A DNA stretch of 64,000 nucleotides. Source: Chitinivorax sp. PXF-14 (GTDB lineage Bacteria; Pseudomonadota; Gammaproteobacteria; Burkholderiales; SCOH01). The stretch spans positions 62,001-126,000 of the forward strand of contig NZ_JBFNXJ010000012.1 in the NCBI RefSeq assembly GCF_040812015.1. The letters run 5' to 3'. How positions within the stretch are numbered: the stretch's first letter is position 1; each line of letters opens with the position of its first letter. The notes below the pieces were generated by a model. It was not told the origin of the DNA. It saw only the letters and a list, made by a program, of their open reading frames with translations, and ran no database searches. Shown piece after piece: positions 55,947 to 64,000 of the stretch. The position numbers and the translations under genes were made by a program.

Positions 55947-58151
55947 CTAGCTAGACAACCCCGCCACCCTGCCCCGCGCCGCATGCAGTTTCTGGTAGCT
56001 GTCGATCAGCCGCTGATGCCGATTGAGGCCTTCCAGCTTCATGCTCGTTGGCGTGAGGCCGTGGAAGCGCACACTGCCGTTGACTGAGCCCAACGCCGCG
56101 TCCATGTGCGGGTTGCCGAACATGCGGCGGAAATTGGCTTCGTAGTCGTCCAGCTCGAGCTCGTCGTCGAGCAGCACCTCGAGCACCACGTTCAGGGCCT
56201 GGTAGAACAGCCCGCGCTCGACGGTGTTGTCGTTGTATTGCAGGAAGGCGCCGACCAGCTCGTGCGCCTCTTCAAATTGCTTCAGGGCGAGATGGATCAG
56301 CAGTTTCAGTTCGAGAATCGTCAGCTGGCCCCAGACGGTGTTTTCGTCGAACTCGACGCCGATCAGGGTGATGATGGTGGAGTAGTCGTCGATGACGCTG
56401 TCTTCCAGCCGTTCGAGCAGGGCTTCCAGGCTGGCGTCGTCGAGGCGGTGCAGGTTCAGGATGTCGTCGCGGAATGATAGCGCGCGGTTGGTGTTGTCCC
56501 AGATCAGGTCTTCCACCGGGTAGACTTCCGAATAGCCTGGCACCAGGATGCGGCAGGCCGTGGCGTCGAGCTGGTCGTACACCGCCACGTACACTTCCTT
56601 GCCGAGCGCTTCGAGAATGCCGAACAGGGTTGCGGCTTCGTCGATGTTGGAGTTTTCGCCATGGCCGGAGAAATCCCACTCGACGAATTCGAAATCGGCC
56701 TTGGCGCTGAAGAAGCGCCACGACACCACGCCGCTCGAATCGATGAAGTGCTCGACGAAGTTGTTCGGTTCGGTGACGGCGTTGCTTTCGAAGGTCGGCC
56801 GCGGCAGATCGTTCAGGCCTTCGAAGCTGCGGCCCTGCAGTAGCTCGGTCAGGCTGCGTTCGAGCGCGACTTCGAGGCTCGGATGCGCGCCGAACGAGGC
56901 AAACACGCCGCCGGTGCGCGGGTTCATCAGGGTGACGCACATCACCGGGAACTGCCCGCCCAGCGAGGCATCCTTCACCAGCACGGGAAAGCCCTGCGCT
57001 TCGAGGCCCTGAATCCCGGCCACAATGCCGGGGTATTTGGCCAGCACGTCCTGCGGCACATCGGGCAGCGCGTATTCGCCTTCGAGGATTTCGCGTTTCA
57101 CCGCTCGCTCGAAGATTTCGGACAGGCACTGCACCTGCGCTTCGGCCAGCGTGTTGCCGGCGCTCATGCCATTGCTGAGGAACAGGTTGTCGATCAGGTT
57201 GGTCGGGAAATACACCACCTCGCCGTCCGACTGGCGCACGTAGGGCAGCGCGCAGATGCCGCGCTCGATATTGCCGGAGTTGGTGTCGTACAGATGCGAG
57301 CCGAGCAATTCGCCATCGGGGTTGTAGATCTGCAGGGTGTGTTCGTCGAGCATGCCTGCCGGCAGCGCATCGCCGGGGCCGGGCTGGAACCAGCGCTCGT
57401 CCGGGTAATGCACAAAGGCCGCGTTGCCGATGTCTTCGCCCCAGAACTGGTCGTTGTAGAAATGATTGCAGTTGAGCCGCTCGATGAATTCGCCCAGTGC
57501 CGAGGCCAGTGCGCTTTCCTTGGTCGCGCCCTTGCCGTTGGTGAAACACATCGGCGAGTGCGCGTCGCGGATATGCAGCGACCACACATTGGGCACCAGA
57601 TTGCGCCACGAGGCGATCTCGATCTTCATGCCGAGGCCGGCCAGCACGCCCGACATATTGGCGATGGTTTGTTCCAGCGGCAGATCCTTGCCGAGGATAT
57701 AGGTGCTCGCTTCTGCGGCCGGGCTCAGCGTCAGCAGGGCCTGCGCGTCGGCATCGAGGTTCTCGACCTCTTCGATCACAAACTCCGGCCCGGTCTGCAC
57801 CACCTTCTTGACCGTGCAACGGTCGATCGAGCGCAAGATGCCTTGCCGATCCTTGTCGGAAATGTCCGCCGGCAACTCGACCTGGATCTTGAAAATCTGC
57901 TTGTAGCGGTTTTCGGGATCGACGATGTTGTTCTGCGACAGGCGGATGTTGTCGGTCGGGATGTTGCGCGTCTCGCAGTACAACTTGACGAAGTAAGCCG
58001 CGCACAAGGCCGATGAGGCCAGGAAGTAATCGAACGGCCCCGGCGCCGAGCCATCGCCCTTGTAGCGGATGGGCTGATCGGCGATGACCGTGAAGTCATC
58101 GAACTTGGCCTCGAGGCGAAGCTTGTCGAGAAAGTTGACCTTGATTTCCAT
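55947..58151 (-). CDS. OsmC-YcaO fusion protein
   Basis: A 734-residue protein. Residues about 1-140 are an OsmC-like domain (GPFDYFLASSALCAAYFVK), though its peroxidatic cysteine pattern is only partly kept. About 150-580 is a YcaO domain (GKGATKESALASALGEFIERL, then LSEIFERAVKREI), an ATP-dependent enzyme that activates amide backbones by phosphorylation. The last 150 residues resemble the helical tail of E. coli YcaO. This combination is a known, widespread family (OsmC/YcaO domain protein) linked by E. coli genetics to RimO-dependent S12 modification. No azoline or thioamide precursor peptide gene is adjacent. The start is ATG 58151. Confidence 0.9.
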   Translation of the reverse strand: MEIKVNFLDKLRLEAKFDDFTVIADQPIRYKGDGSAPGPFDYFLASSALCAAYFVKLYCETRNIPTDNIRLSQNNIVDPENRYKQIFKIQVELPADISDKDRQGILRSIDRCTVKKVVQTGPEFVIEEVENLDADAQALLTLSPAAEASTYILGKDLPLEQTIANMSGVLAGLGMKIEIASWRNLVPNVWSLHIRDAHSPMCFTNGKGATKESALASALGEFIERLNCNHFYNDQFWGEDIGNAAFVHYPDERWFQPGPGDALPAGMLDEHTLQIYNPDGELLGSHLYDTNSGNIERGICALPYVRQSDGEVVYFPTNLIDNLFLSNGMSAGNTLAEAQVQCLSEIFERAVKREILEGEYALPDVPQDVLAKYPGIVAGIQGLEAQGFPVLVKDASLGGQFPVMCVTLMNPRTGGVFASFGAHPSLEVALERSLTELLQGRSFEGLNDLPRPTFESNAVTEPNNFVEHFIDSSGVVSWRFFSAKADFEFVEWDFSGHGENSNIDEAATLFGILEALGKEVYVAVYDQLDATACRILVPGYSEVYPVEDLIWDNTNRALSFRDDILNLHRLDDASLEALLERLEDSVIDDYSTIITLIGVEFDENTVWGQLTILELKLLIHLALKQFEEAHELVGAFLQYNDNTVERGLFYQALNVVLEVLLDDELELDDYEANFRRMFGNPHMDAALGSVNGSVRFHGLTPTSMKLEGLNRHQRLIDSYQKLHAARGRVAGLSS

Positions 58152-58293
58152 GCGGGCATTCCAAAAAAACGTTTAAGACGGATCGGCCGCCATTATAGCG
58201 TTACCTATCCGGGTGGTAGCGCGGCTCGTAGCTATCGTCGGGCCGCGCCGGCAACGGGTTTGAGCGCAGGCCGGCGGGTGTCGTCGTTCATCA

Positions 58294-59349
58294 TCACGCC
58301 TGGCCCTGCACCGCGCGGCTGGCGCGGCCCAGCCGGCTGACATCCACCACCTCCACCGTCCGCGCGCGAAGCTGGCCGCAGCCGCCGTCGACATCCTGGC
58401 CGGCGCTGTTGCGCACCTTGGTTAGCACGCCGCGGCTGTGCAGGTAGCGGACGATCTCGACGATGCGCGCGCCGTCCGGGCGCTGGTAGTCGTCGCCTTC
58501 GAGGCTGTTGAAGGGGATCAGGTTGAGCACGGCGTATTTGCCCTTGAACAGGCGCAGGATTTCGTCGAGCTCGTCCTGGCCGTCGTTGATGCCCTTGAGC
58601 AAGGTCCACTGGTACTGGATCGGGTAGCCGATCTGGCGTGCGTAGTGCTCGCCCAGCTCGATCAACTCGCGCGGGGTGATCTTCGGGGCTTTCGGCAGCA
58701 GGTGTTCGCGCAGCTCGGCCTTGGTGGTGTGCAGTGACAGCGCCAGCGCCGGCTTGACGCGCTGCAGCGGTAATTGCTCGAACACGCGCGGGTCGCCGAC
58801 GGTGGAGAACACCAGGTTCTTGTGGCCGATGCCGCCGTCGGTGCCGAGCAGGTCGATCGCTTCGAGGACGTTGGCGAGGTTGTGCGCGGGCTCACCCATG
58901 CCCATGAACACAACCTTCTTGACCGGCCGGTGCCGCCGCGCCAGCACGACCTGGGCGACGATCTCGGTGCTGCTGAGCTGACGCAGCAGGCCGCTCTTGC
59001 CAGTCATGCAGAAGCGGCAGGCCACCGCGCACCCGACCTGGGTCGAGACGCAGACGCCATCGCGCGGCAGCAGCACGCTTTCCACCATCTGCCCGTCGGC
59101 CAGCGCCACCAGCAGGCGGGCTGAGCCATCGGCGGCCGGGTGCTCGGTGTGGACGCGGGCCAGCCGGTCGAGCTCGGCGGCGAGCTGCGGCAAGCCGTCG
59201 CGCACCGACAGCGGCAGGAAGTGCTCGGCCAGCTGCCGGCGGCAGGCGTCCAGCGGACGGCCTTGCAGCCAGGCACGCACGACCCGGTCGCGGTGAACCG
59301 GTAGCGCGTTGAGATCGGCGAAGCGTTGGTGGAGGTCGGTGAGTCGCAT
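58294..59349 (-). CDS. RlmN/Cfr-family radical SAM RNA methyltransferase paralogue
   Basis: A 351-residue radical SAM protein. The 4Fe-4S motif is CAVACRFC (CxxxCxxC) within VCVSTQVGCAVACRFCMTGK, GMGEPAHNLANV is the SAM-binding GGE-like motif, and the methyl-carrying cysteine of RlmN is matched by DVDGGCGQLRA near the C-terminus. Both mechanistic cysteines are thus present. The sequence is, however, far from standard betaproteobacterial RlmN (different N-terminus, KNLVFSTVG in place of VSTSG). It is probably a second, divergent paralogue whose RNA target may differ from A2503 of 23S rRNA. Start ATG 59349. Confidence 0.88.
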   Translation of the reverse strand: MRLTDLHQRFADLNALPVHRDRVVRAWLQGRPLDACRRQLAEHFLPLSVRDGLPQLAAELDRLARVHTEHPAADGSARLLVALADGQMVESVLLPRDGVCVSTQVGCAVACRFCMTGKSGLLRQLSSTEIVAQVVLARRHRPVKKVVFMGMGEPAHNLANVLEAIDLLGTDGGIGHKNLVFSTVGDPRVFEQLPLQRVKPALALSLHTTKAELREHLLPKAPKITPRELIELGEHYARQIGYPIQYQWTLLKGINDGQDELDEILRLFKGKYAVLNLIPFNSLEGDDYQRPDGARIVEIVRYLHSRGVLTKVRNSAGQDVDGGCGQLRARTVEVVDVSRLGRASRAVQGQA

Positions 59350-59632
59350 GGGGCTCGCATCTTACCACCCGGCCCGTGCAAGCGACAAAGCTAAGCGCTT
59401 GTAAACAAAGGCTGTCGAGGCCACCGTACCGCTTTCCCAGCCGGCACACTGGACGCCTTCGCCACGCGCTTGGCACGGCTTGACCTGCATCAAGCGATTC
59501 GACATTGTTTCAATGCCGCGTAGGCACTTAAGCACGCATTAAGCCCTACCATCCATATTCGCCTCTATCATCACGATGACCCGTGGCCGAGAACGCACCC
59601 ACGGCCGGCACATATCGACAGAAAGACGACCC

Positions 59633-60103
59633 ATGACGACTCGCACTCCCCTGGTCCCGGCGGGCCAACAAGGCACGATGCTGAAGCTGCTGGCGGCGGC
59701 AATGATCGCGATGCTGCTGGTGATCCCCAGCGGCATACACTGGATAGTCCAGCACCACCGGCCGGTGGTGGCCGGCACCGCCGGGCAGCCCGTCGCGGCC
59801 CAGCCCATCCTCACCAATATTGCGCTGGCACGCGACATCGTCCGCCAGCAGATTGTGTCGCTCGACGGTGGCGACACGGCCACCCAGCGGCGGCAGGCCA
59901 AGGCGCTGTTCGACGCGGCCATGGCCATGCTGCCGGCTGGCACCAAGGCGGATCGCGAACTCGGCGCGATCGTCGATCGGGCCAATCACGGCTTCGACAT
60001 GCTGAGCATTGCCAAGCCCCAGATCCGCCAGGCTGGCGCCGCCGAGCTGCTGCAAGCGCTCGACGACGCGGAGCAGTATTTCCAGCGGCAAGCCGCGCGC
60101 TGA
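59633..60103 (+). CDS. Hypothetical single-pass membrane protein
   Basis: A 156-residue protein not recognised. A hydrophobic helix (about 17-38) anchors a short helical periplasmic or cytoplasmic domain rich in Ala, Asp and Gln, with no cysteine and no known motif. The arrangement resembles the sensory end of a truncated chemoreceptor, but there is no signalling domain. Start ATG 59633; the ribosome site (AAAGACG) is weak. Third-position GC is typical of the host. Confidence 0.6.
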   Translation: MTTRTPLVPAGQQGTMLKLLAAAMIAMLLVIPSGIHWIVQHHRPVVAGTAGQPVAAQPILTNIALARDIVRQQIVSLDGGDTATQRRQAKALFDAAMAMLPAGTKADRELGAIVDRANHGFDMLSIAKPQIRQAGAAELLQALDDAEQYFQRQAAR

Positions 60104-60276
60104 CAAAGGCGGGTGCGGGACCGCCGCCCGGCACCTCGCTCCCAGTCAGCGCGGCGCAGGCCGCCGGCGTGCCCTGCGTCGGGGGCTCTGTGTGGATAGA
60201 CGGTTTTGACAGACAGGCCTAGCACTGGCTGGGTCGTGCTAGCCCTGCTTGATATTGCGCGCGGCAGTGGCGGCAG

Positions 60277-60522
60277 TCACCCGCGCGCCGAAAATCCACC
60301 GCCACGCGGTGGCTCGCTGCCCGCCAAGGCCCGCCAAGCCTCGGCTGTCTCGCGATGCCAGGCGGCCTTTTGCTGCCAGTCTGCCTGTTGCCCGGCATCG
60401 CTGGCGAGTTGGGCTGCACGCTCGCAGGCGGCGGCCTCCTGTTCGTGCCACTCGGCCAGCTTGCGGGCCTTGGCCTGCCAGGCGTTGTCGGGCCTGGGGG
60501 CCGAGGCGTAGGGGTTTTTCAC
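60277..60522 (-). CDS. Hypothetical small Ala/Trp-rich protein
   Basis: An 81-residue soluble protein, highly charged and rich in Ala, Gln, Glu and Trp, probably a short helical hairpin. The start is a GTG at 60522 (VKNPYASAPRPDN) eight bases after a strong GGAGGAG site; an upstream ATG at 60552 lacks one. Not recognised. An inverted repeat, CTAGCAC/GTGCTAG, lies downstream at 60219-60242. Confidence 0.6.
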   Translation of the reverse strand: MKNPYASAPRPDNAWQAKARKLAEWHEQEAAACERAAQLASDAGQQADWQQKAAWHRETAEAWRALAGSEPPRGGGFSARG

Positions 60523-60597
60523 GCGGTCGCTCCTCCGTTGCAAGGTGTACATGCATGGCGGCGATGCGTGGCCGCAGACGGCCCGGCTCGCCGTACG

Positions 60598-62034
60598 TCA
60601 GATCGACGGCCGCGCCCGGGCCCCGCTCTTTTCCTGGTACATATTCGCGTCCGCGTGGCGCAGCAGTTGCGCCTCGTCGCTGCCATGCTCGGGGTAGTGG
60701 GCGATGCCGATGCTGACATCGACGTCCAGCGCTGCGGGGCCGAGGGTGAGCGGCCGCGTAACGTCGGAGCGGATCTTTTCCGCCACCGCTTCGGCGTGGG
60801 TGAGCCGATCGATGTCCTCCAGCAGCACGACGAATTCGTCTCCGCCGATGCGTGCGGCGGTGTCGGTTTCGCGTATGCAGCGTTTCAGGCGCTCGGCCAC
60901 TTCCCGCAACAGGAGGTCGCCCACGCCGTGGCCATGGGTATCGTTGATCAGCTTGAACTTGTCGAGGTCGAGGTAGAGCAGCGCAAAGCAGCTGCCATCA
61001 CGCCGGGCGCGGGCGAAGGCGAGTTTCAGGCGGTCCTGCAGCAGCCTGCGGTTGGCGAGGCCGGTCAGCTCGTCGTATTGCGCCATGCGCTGCAACCGCG
61101 AATACAGCTGCTGGCGCTCGACGGCGGCCGATATCTGCGCCGAGATGAACTGCAGGAATTCTTTATCGGCGTTGGTGTAGCGCAGCTCGCAGCCGGTGCG
61201 GCGCAAGATGACGGCGCCAATGACGCCATCCTGCGCGCTGAGCGGGATGCCTAGCCAGCACAGGGTGCGGTGGCCGTCGGGCGGGCAGGCCGGATCGGGA
61301 CGCAGCGAGGTGATCTCGGGTGTGATCAGCAGCGGCAGGCCGCTGTGGATGATCTCGGCGGCGATGGCCTCGGTCGCCAAGCGCGCGTCGGCCGGTTTAT
61401 CGCCGTTGGCATCGATGTGGTAAGCCAGGCTCAGCTCGTCGCAGCCCTCCTCCCGCAGCGCGACGGTGAACTGGCGGGCGGGCAGTACGCTGCCGATGAT
61501 CTGGTGGATGTGGTGAAACAGCGCGGGCAGGTCGTTTGCCCGGTGAGCCGCCTCGGAAATGGCGTAGACCACGGCCTGCCGCGCCTCGGCCTGCTTGCGC
61601 GCGGTGATGTCGTGAGCAACGGCGATGCGCACCTGATCGTCTTCTGACCAGCGCGCCGACCACATGACGTGGACGACACCCCCATCCTTGCGGATGTAAC
61701 GGTTCTCGAAGTGCGGGTTGGGCTGGCCCGCCATGATCTGGCTGGCGGCGCTCAGCGTGGACTCGCGGTCTTCCGGCACCACCAGCTCGATCATCGGCCT
61801 GCCGACGACCTCCTCCGGCCGGTAGCCGAAGATGCGCTCGAATGCCGCGCTGACATGCACATAGCGCCCCGCCTTGTCGACCACGCAGACGGCGTCGAGC
61901 AGCAAGTCGATGAAGCTGGCGAGCGGTACGTCACCTTTGGCCACCATGGGCTTGAAACATCCTTCTTGTGCACTGCACTCAGTATGCATCATCTGCTTGC
62001 GGATTGCGTGTGCTCGACAGGTCCCCACGGCCAT
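60598..62034 (-). CDS. PAS-GAF-GGDEF diguanylate cyclase
   Basis: A 478-residue signalling enzyme that makes cyclic di-GMP. A PAS domain (about 45-150; AFERIFGYRPEEVVGRPM), a GAF domain (about 155-310) and a GGDEF domain (about 325-475) are in order. The active site ARIGGDEFVVLL is intact and an RETD inhibitory site (RxxD) lies exactly five residues before GGDEF, so product inhibition is expected. There is no EAL domain and no membrane helix. Several ATGs could start it (62034, 61992, 61989, 61947); none has a strong ribosome site, and all leave the PAS domain whole. Confidence 0.92.
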   Translation of the reverse strand: MAVGTCRAHAIRKQMMHTECSAQEGCFKPMVAKGDVPLASFIDLLLDAVCVVDKAGRYVHVSAAFERIFGYRPEEVVGRPMIELVVPEDRESTLSAASQIMAGQPNPHFENRYIRKDGGVVHVMWSARWSEDDQVRIAVAHDITARKQAEARQAVVYAISEAAHRANDLPALFHHIHQIIGSVLPARQFTVALREEGCDELSLAYHIDANGDKPADARLATEAIAAEIIHSGLPLLITPEITSLRPDPACPPDGHRTLCWLGIPLSAQDGVIGAVILRRTGCELRYTNADKEFLQFISAQISAAVERQQLYSRLQRMAQYDELTGLANRRLLQDRLKLAFARARRDGSCFALLYLDLDKFKLINDTHGHGVGDLLLREVAERLKRCIRETDTAARIGGDEFVVLLEDIDRLTHAEAVAEKIRSDVTRPLTLGPAALDVDVSIGIAHYPEHGSDEAQLLRHADANMYQEKSGARARPSI

Positions 62035-62059
62035 TTTCCGGCAATGCGCCCCACCCGGC

Positions 62060-63085
62060 TCAGCCGCGGCCGGCCTTGCGCCAGTTGAGCGGCGATATCC
62101 CCGTCCAACGCCGGAACGCCCGGTTGAAGGCGCTCTGCTCCGAATAGCCGAGCAGCAGCGCGACCTCGGGCAGGGTCAGCCGCGGATCGCGCAGATAATC
62201 CTCGGCGATGCGGCGGCGCGTGTCGTCGAGCAGCGCACGGTAATGCCAGCCGATGGAGCCGAGCCGGCGCCGCAGCGTGCGGCCGGACAGGTTGAGCTCG
62301 GCCGCGATGCTGTCGAGCGAGGGGTCTGCCTGCAGCAGGTGGCGCGTGATCAGGCGGCGGGCGTCGTTGAGCAGATGATCCTTTTGCGGCAGCGCAGCGA
62401 GCATGGCATCGACCTGCCGCTCCAGCATGGCGGCAAGCGCGGCGTCGGACTGGCGCAGCGGCAGGCCGAGCAAGGTGGCGGGGAAACGGATGCAGGTGGC
62501 CGGCTGGCCGAAGTGCACCGGGCAACCGAAGAAATCGGCATACGCCGTGCAATCGGCCGGCGCGGGCTCGACGAAGTGCACCGACAGCGGCGTGGCCGCG
62601 GTGCCGGTGATGTGACGCGCAAACTGCACCAGCGCAGCCAGGCCGCACTGGTTGGCGAGCAGGCCGATGGCGCGCGAGTCGTCGCTCCATTCGAGCACCA
62701 GCGCCTCGCCAGCGAGATAGTGGCGCACCGGGCTCACGTCGTGCACCAGCCGCTGGTAGCGCATATAGCGTTCCAGCGCGGCCGGGACGGTGCTGGAAGC
62801 CAGCAGCACGTAGCCCAGGGGCCCCAGGTGGGCGGGCGTGATGGCGGCGCCGAGATGCAGGCCGAGCGCGGGGTCGCCAAGCTGGCGTGCAGCCAGCGCG
62901 AGCAGGCTGCGCCAGCGTTCGGCCGGGTAGCTTGGCTCGCTGCCCGGCGCCGGTGTCGGCTCGCCGAGCACGGCGGCGCTGTCGAGACCCCGCGCGGCGA
63001 GGTGGTCGAACAGCAGGCGGGCGTAGGAGCCCGGCACGCTGCCGGCAAGCGGGGCGGTGGGCGGCGGAGTGGCGGTCGGGCACAT
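62060..63085 (-). CDS. AraC-family transcriptional regulator
   Basis: A 341-residue regulator: an N-terminal effector domain of the arabinose-binding-like group (about 25-215) and a C-terminal double-HTH (about 235-335; LLGYSEQSAFNRAFRRWTG is the family signature). ATG 63085 (MCPTATPPP) is preferred to an in-frame TTG at 63100. It is divergent from the membrane protein at 63179, its most likely target. Confidence 0.9.
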   Translation of the reverse strand: MCPTATPPPTAPLAGSVPGSYARLLFDHLAARGLDSAAVLGEPTPAPGSEPSYPAERWRSLLALAARQLGDPALGLHLGAAITPAHLGPLGYVLLASSTVPAALERYMRYQRLVHDVSPVRHYLAGEALVLEWSDDSRAIGLLANQCGLAALVQFARHITGTAATPLSVHFVEPAPADCTAYADFFGCPVHFGQPATCIRFPATLLGLPLRQSDAALAAMLERQVDAMLAALPQKDHLLNDARRLITRHLLQADPSLDSIAAELNLSGRTLRRRLGSIGWHYRALLDDTRRRIAEDYLRDPRLTLPEVALLLGYSEQSAFNRAFRRWTGISPLNWRKAGRG

Positions 63086-63178
63086 GGCCTGAAGTGTCAA
63101 AAAATCTGTCCGACTCTGTCAAGCCTCGCCGCGTGCGTGCGCCCTAATATTGGCGGCACAACGACAAAGGAGACCATC

Positions 63179-63814
63179 ATGATGGCTGCATCGGCCGCCC
63201 AGGCCCAGTCCCTGTTACGCGATTCGTCGCATTTCCAGTGGTATGTGATCCCGCTGCTGCTGCTGGTGCTTTACGCCTACGGCGAGCAGGCCGCCGAGCG
63301 ACGCTGGAGCGTGGTGCTGGCGGGGCTCGCGTTCTGGCTGATGGACTGGATCAACGAGATCTGGAACGGCCTGCTGTTCCATTTCTCAGGCTTCGCGCCG
63401 GCCTGGGGCACGCCGGGCAGCTCGGCCTACGTGATCCTGATCGGGCTCAATATCGAGATCAGCTTCATGTTCGCGATCATGGGGCTGTTCGCGGTGCGCC
63501 TGCTGCCGCGCGACCGCTCGCTGACGCTATTCGGCATCAACAACCGCTGGCTGCTCGCCTGCGTGAACTCGGTGCTGTGCGTGATCGTCGAGCTGTGGCT
63601 CAACCACATCGGCGCGCTGACCTGGGAGTGGCGCGGCTGGAACGCAGGCGCGCCGCTGCTGATCTGGCTGATCGGCTACATGCCGTTCTTCGTCGTCGCC
63701 TACTGGGTGCACGACATGGCGTCGCACCGGCGCCAGATCGCGGTCGTCGCGAGCCTCGCGGGCATCGTGGCGGCGGGGCTCGGTGTGTTTGCCGGCGGGC
63801 TGGGCTGGATCTGA
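63179..63814 (+). CDS. Hypothetical multi-pass membrane protein
   Basis: A 211-residue protein with about six hydrophobic helices and conserved-looking WLMDWINEIWNGLLFH and WLNHIGALTWEW segments rich in Trp, Asn, Glu and His. The ATG at 63179 has AAAGGAG seven bases upstream. Family not recognised. It sits 93 bases from the divergent AraC regulator, so it is probably regulated by it; the substrate or signal is unknown. Confidence 0.75.
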   Translation: MMAASAAQAQSLLRDSSHFQWYVIPLLLLVLYAYGEQAAERRWSVVLAGLAFWLMDWINEIWNGLLFHFSGFAPAWGTPGSSAYVILIGLNIEISFMFAIMGLFAVRLLPRDRSLTLFGINNRWLLACVNSVLCVIVELWLNHIGALTWEWRGWNAGAPLLIWLIGYMPFFVVAYWVHDMASHRRQIAVVASLAGIVAAGLGVFAGGLGWI

Positions 63815-63919
63815 GCCAGACAACAGGGGCCGGCGCCGTCCGCTCGGTTAAAATGGCGGTCAACCCCAGCCTGCACGCCGTGCGGGCTGGCCACTCACCG
63901 CAAGCGGCACGGAACCCCG

Positions 63920-64000
63920 ATGAACGACGAACTTCGGATTGAAGACCTCCAGCTCGGCGACGGCAAGGAAGCCGTCAAGGGCGCCCTGATCACCACGCAG
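63920..64000 (+). CDS. FKBP-type peptidyl-prolyl isomerase (5' end only)
   Basis: The first 27 residues, MNDELRIEDLQLGDGKEAVK then GALITTQ, run off the window. The IEDLQxGxGKEAVKG pattern is the N-terminus of small cytoplasmic FKBP isomerases of Neisseriales, which speed cis-trans isomerisation of proline bonds. The ATG at 63920 follows CGGAA. The assignment rests on a short stretch only. Confidence 0.7.
   Translation, partial: MNDELRIEDLQLGDGKEAVKGALITTQ

Noticed and set aside
58232-58293. A 19-codon frame (MNDDTRRPALK...) overlapping the end of the RlmN-like gene
   Set aside because: Too short, no independent support; continuing in another frame would need a shift without evidence.

Overview
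The window is 64 kb of a GC-rich chromosome whose best match is a betaproteobacterium, probably of the order Neisseriales (Chromobacteriaceae or Chitinibacteraceae type). The case rests on the mnmE-yidC-yidD-rnpA-rpmH | dnaA-dnaN-gyrB locus, a three-subunit Pnt transhydrogenase, an OsmC-YcaO fusion protein, a 3-hydroxybutyrate oligomer hydrolase and FNR-type regulation. The genus cannot be fixed by eye. The window contains the dnaA end of the replication-origin locus; genes run leftward from rpmH and rightward from dnaA, as expected when forks diverge near 47 kb. No tRNA, rRNA, CRISPR array, insertion sequence or prophage was recognised.
Layout. 1-5.4 kb: truncated sbcD, alaC, and the pntAA-pntAB-pntB operon. 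6-15 kb: a lactate module, lutA-lutB-lutC-dld-lldP on the minus strand, with a divergent lldR-type GntR regulator and two near-perfect TTGGT-N3-ACCAA operators between them. 15-30 kb: housekeeping and stress genes (TSUP permeases, PsiF, cardiolipin synthase, TlpA-like thioredoxin, DinB, an exonuclease/GIY-YIG fusion, glutathione peroxidase, a chemoreceptor, a membrane-bound C13 peptidase, a PAS/sigma-54 activator, a small membrane ORF, an SDR and a cytochrome b561). 30-31 kb: ompW behind an FNR-type site, followed by unusual hairpin repeats. 31-41.5 kb: a minus-strand block of an acyl-CoA ligase, a complete Liv-type ABC transporter (livG, livF, substrate-binding protein, livH, livM) and a large lipoprotein 3-hydroxybutyrate oligomer hydrolase, with an SDR reductase beyond a terminator. 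This looks like uptake and activation of PHB breakdown products. 42-52 kb: glutathione-dependent formaldehyde dehydrogenase and the origin-proximal core genes. 52.3-55.9 kb: an AT-rich three-gene island. 56-64 kb: OsmC-YcaO, an RlmN-like radical SAM enzyme, small hypotheticals, a PAS-GAF-GGDEF cyclase, an AraC regulator divergent from a membrane protein, and the start of an FKBP isomerase.
The best candidate for an undescribed system is the AT-rich island directly behind gyrB: a DNA methyltransferase, a DUF262 protein without the usual HNH nuclease half, and a HEPN-type protein (RNxxxH motif) fused to a ComEA-like helix-hairpin-helix domain. The order suggests self-marking, sensing and a toxic RNase effector, i.e. 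a candidate anti-phage module. A second candidate is a hairpin repeat family (30.9 and 38.2 kb) whose two full copies differ in stem sequence but keep the same flanks, outer stem and two single-base bulges, which is covariation consistent with selection on a folded structure.
Stretches over 300 bases without a gene are 5352-6056, 13634-14002 (lactate operators and regulator promoter) and 41536-41978. The many long antisense reading frames over GC-rich genes were treated as shadows.
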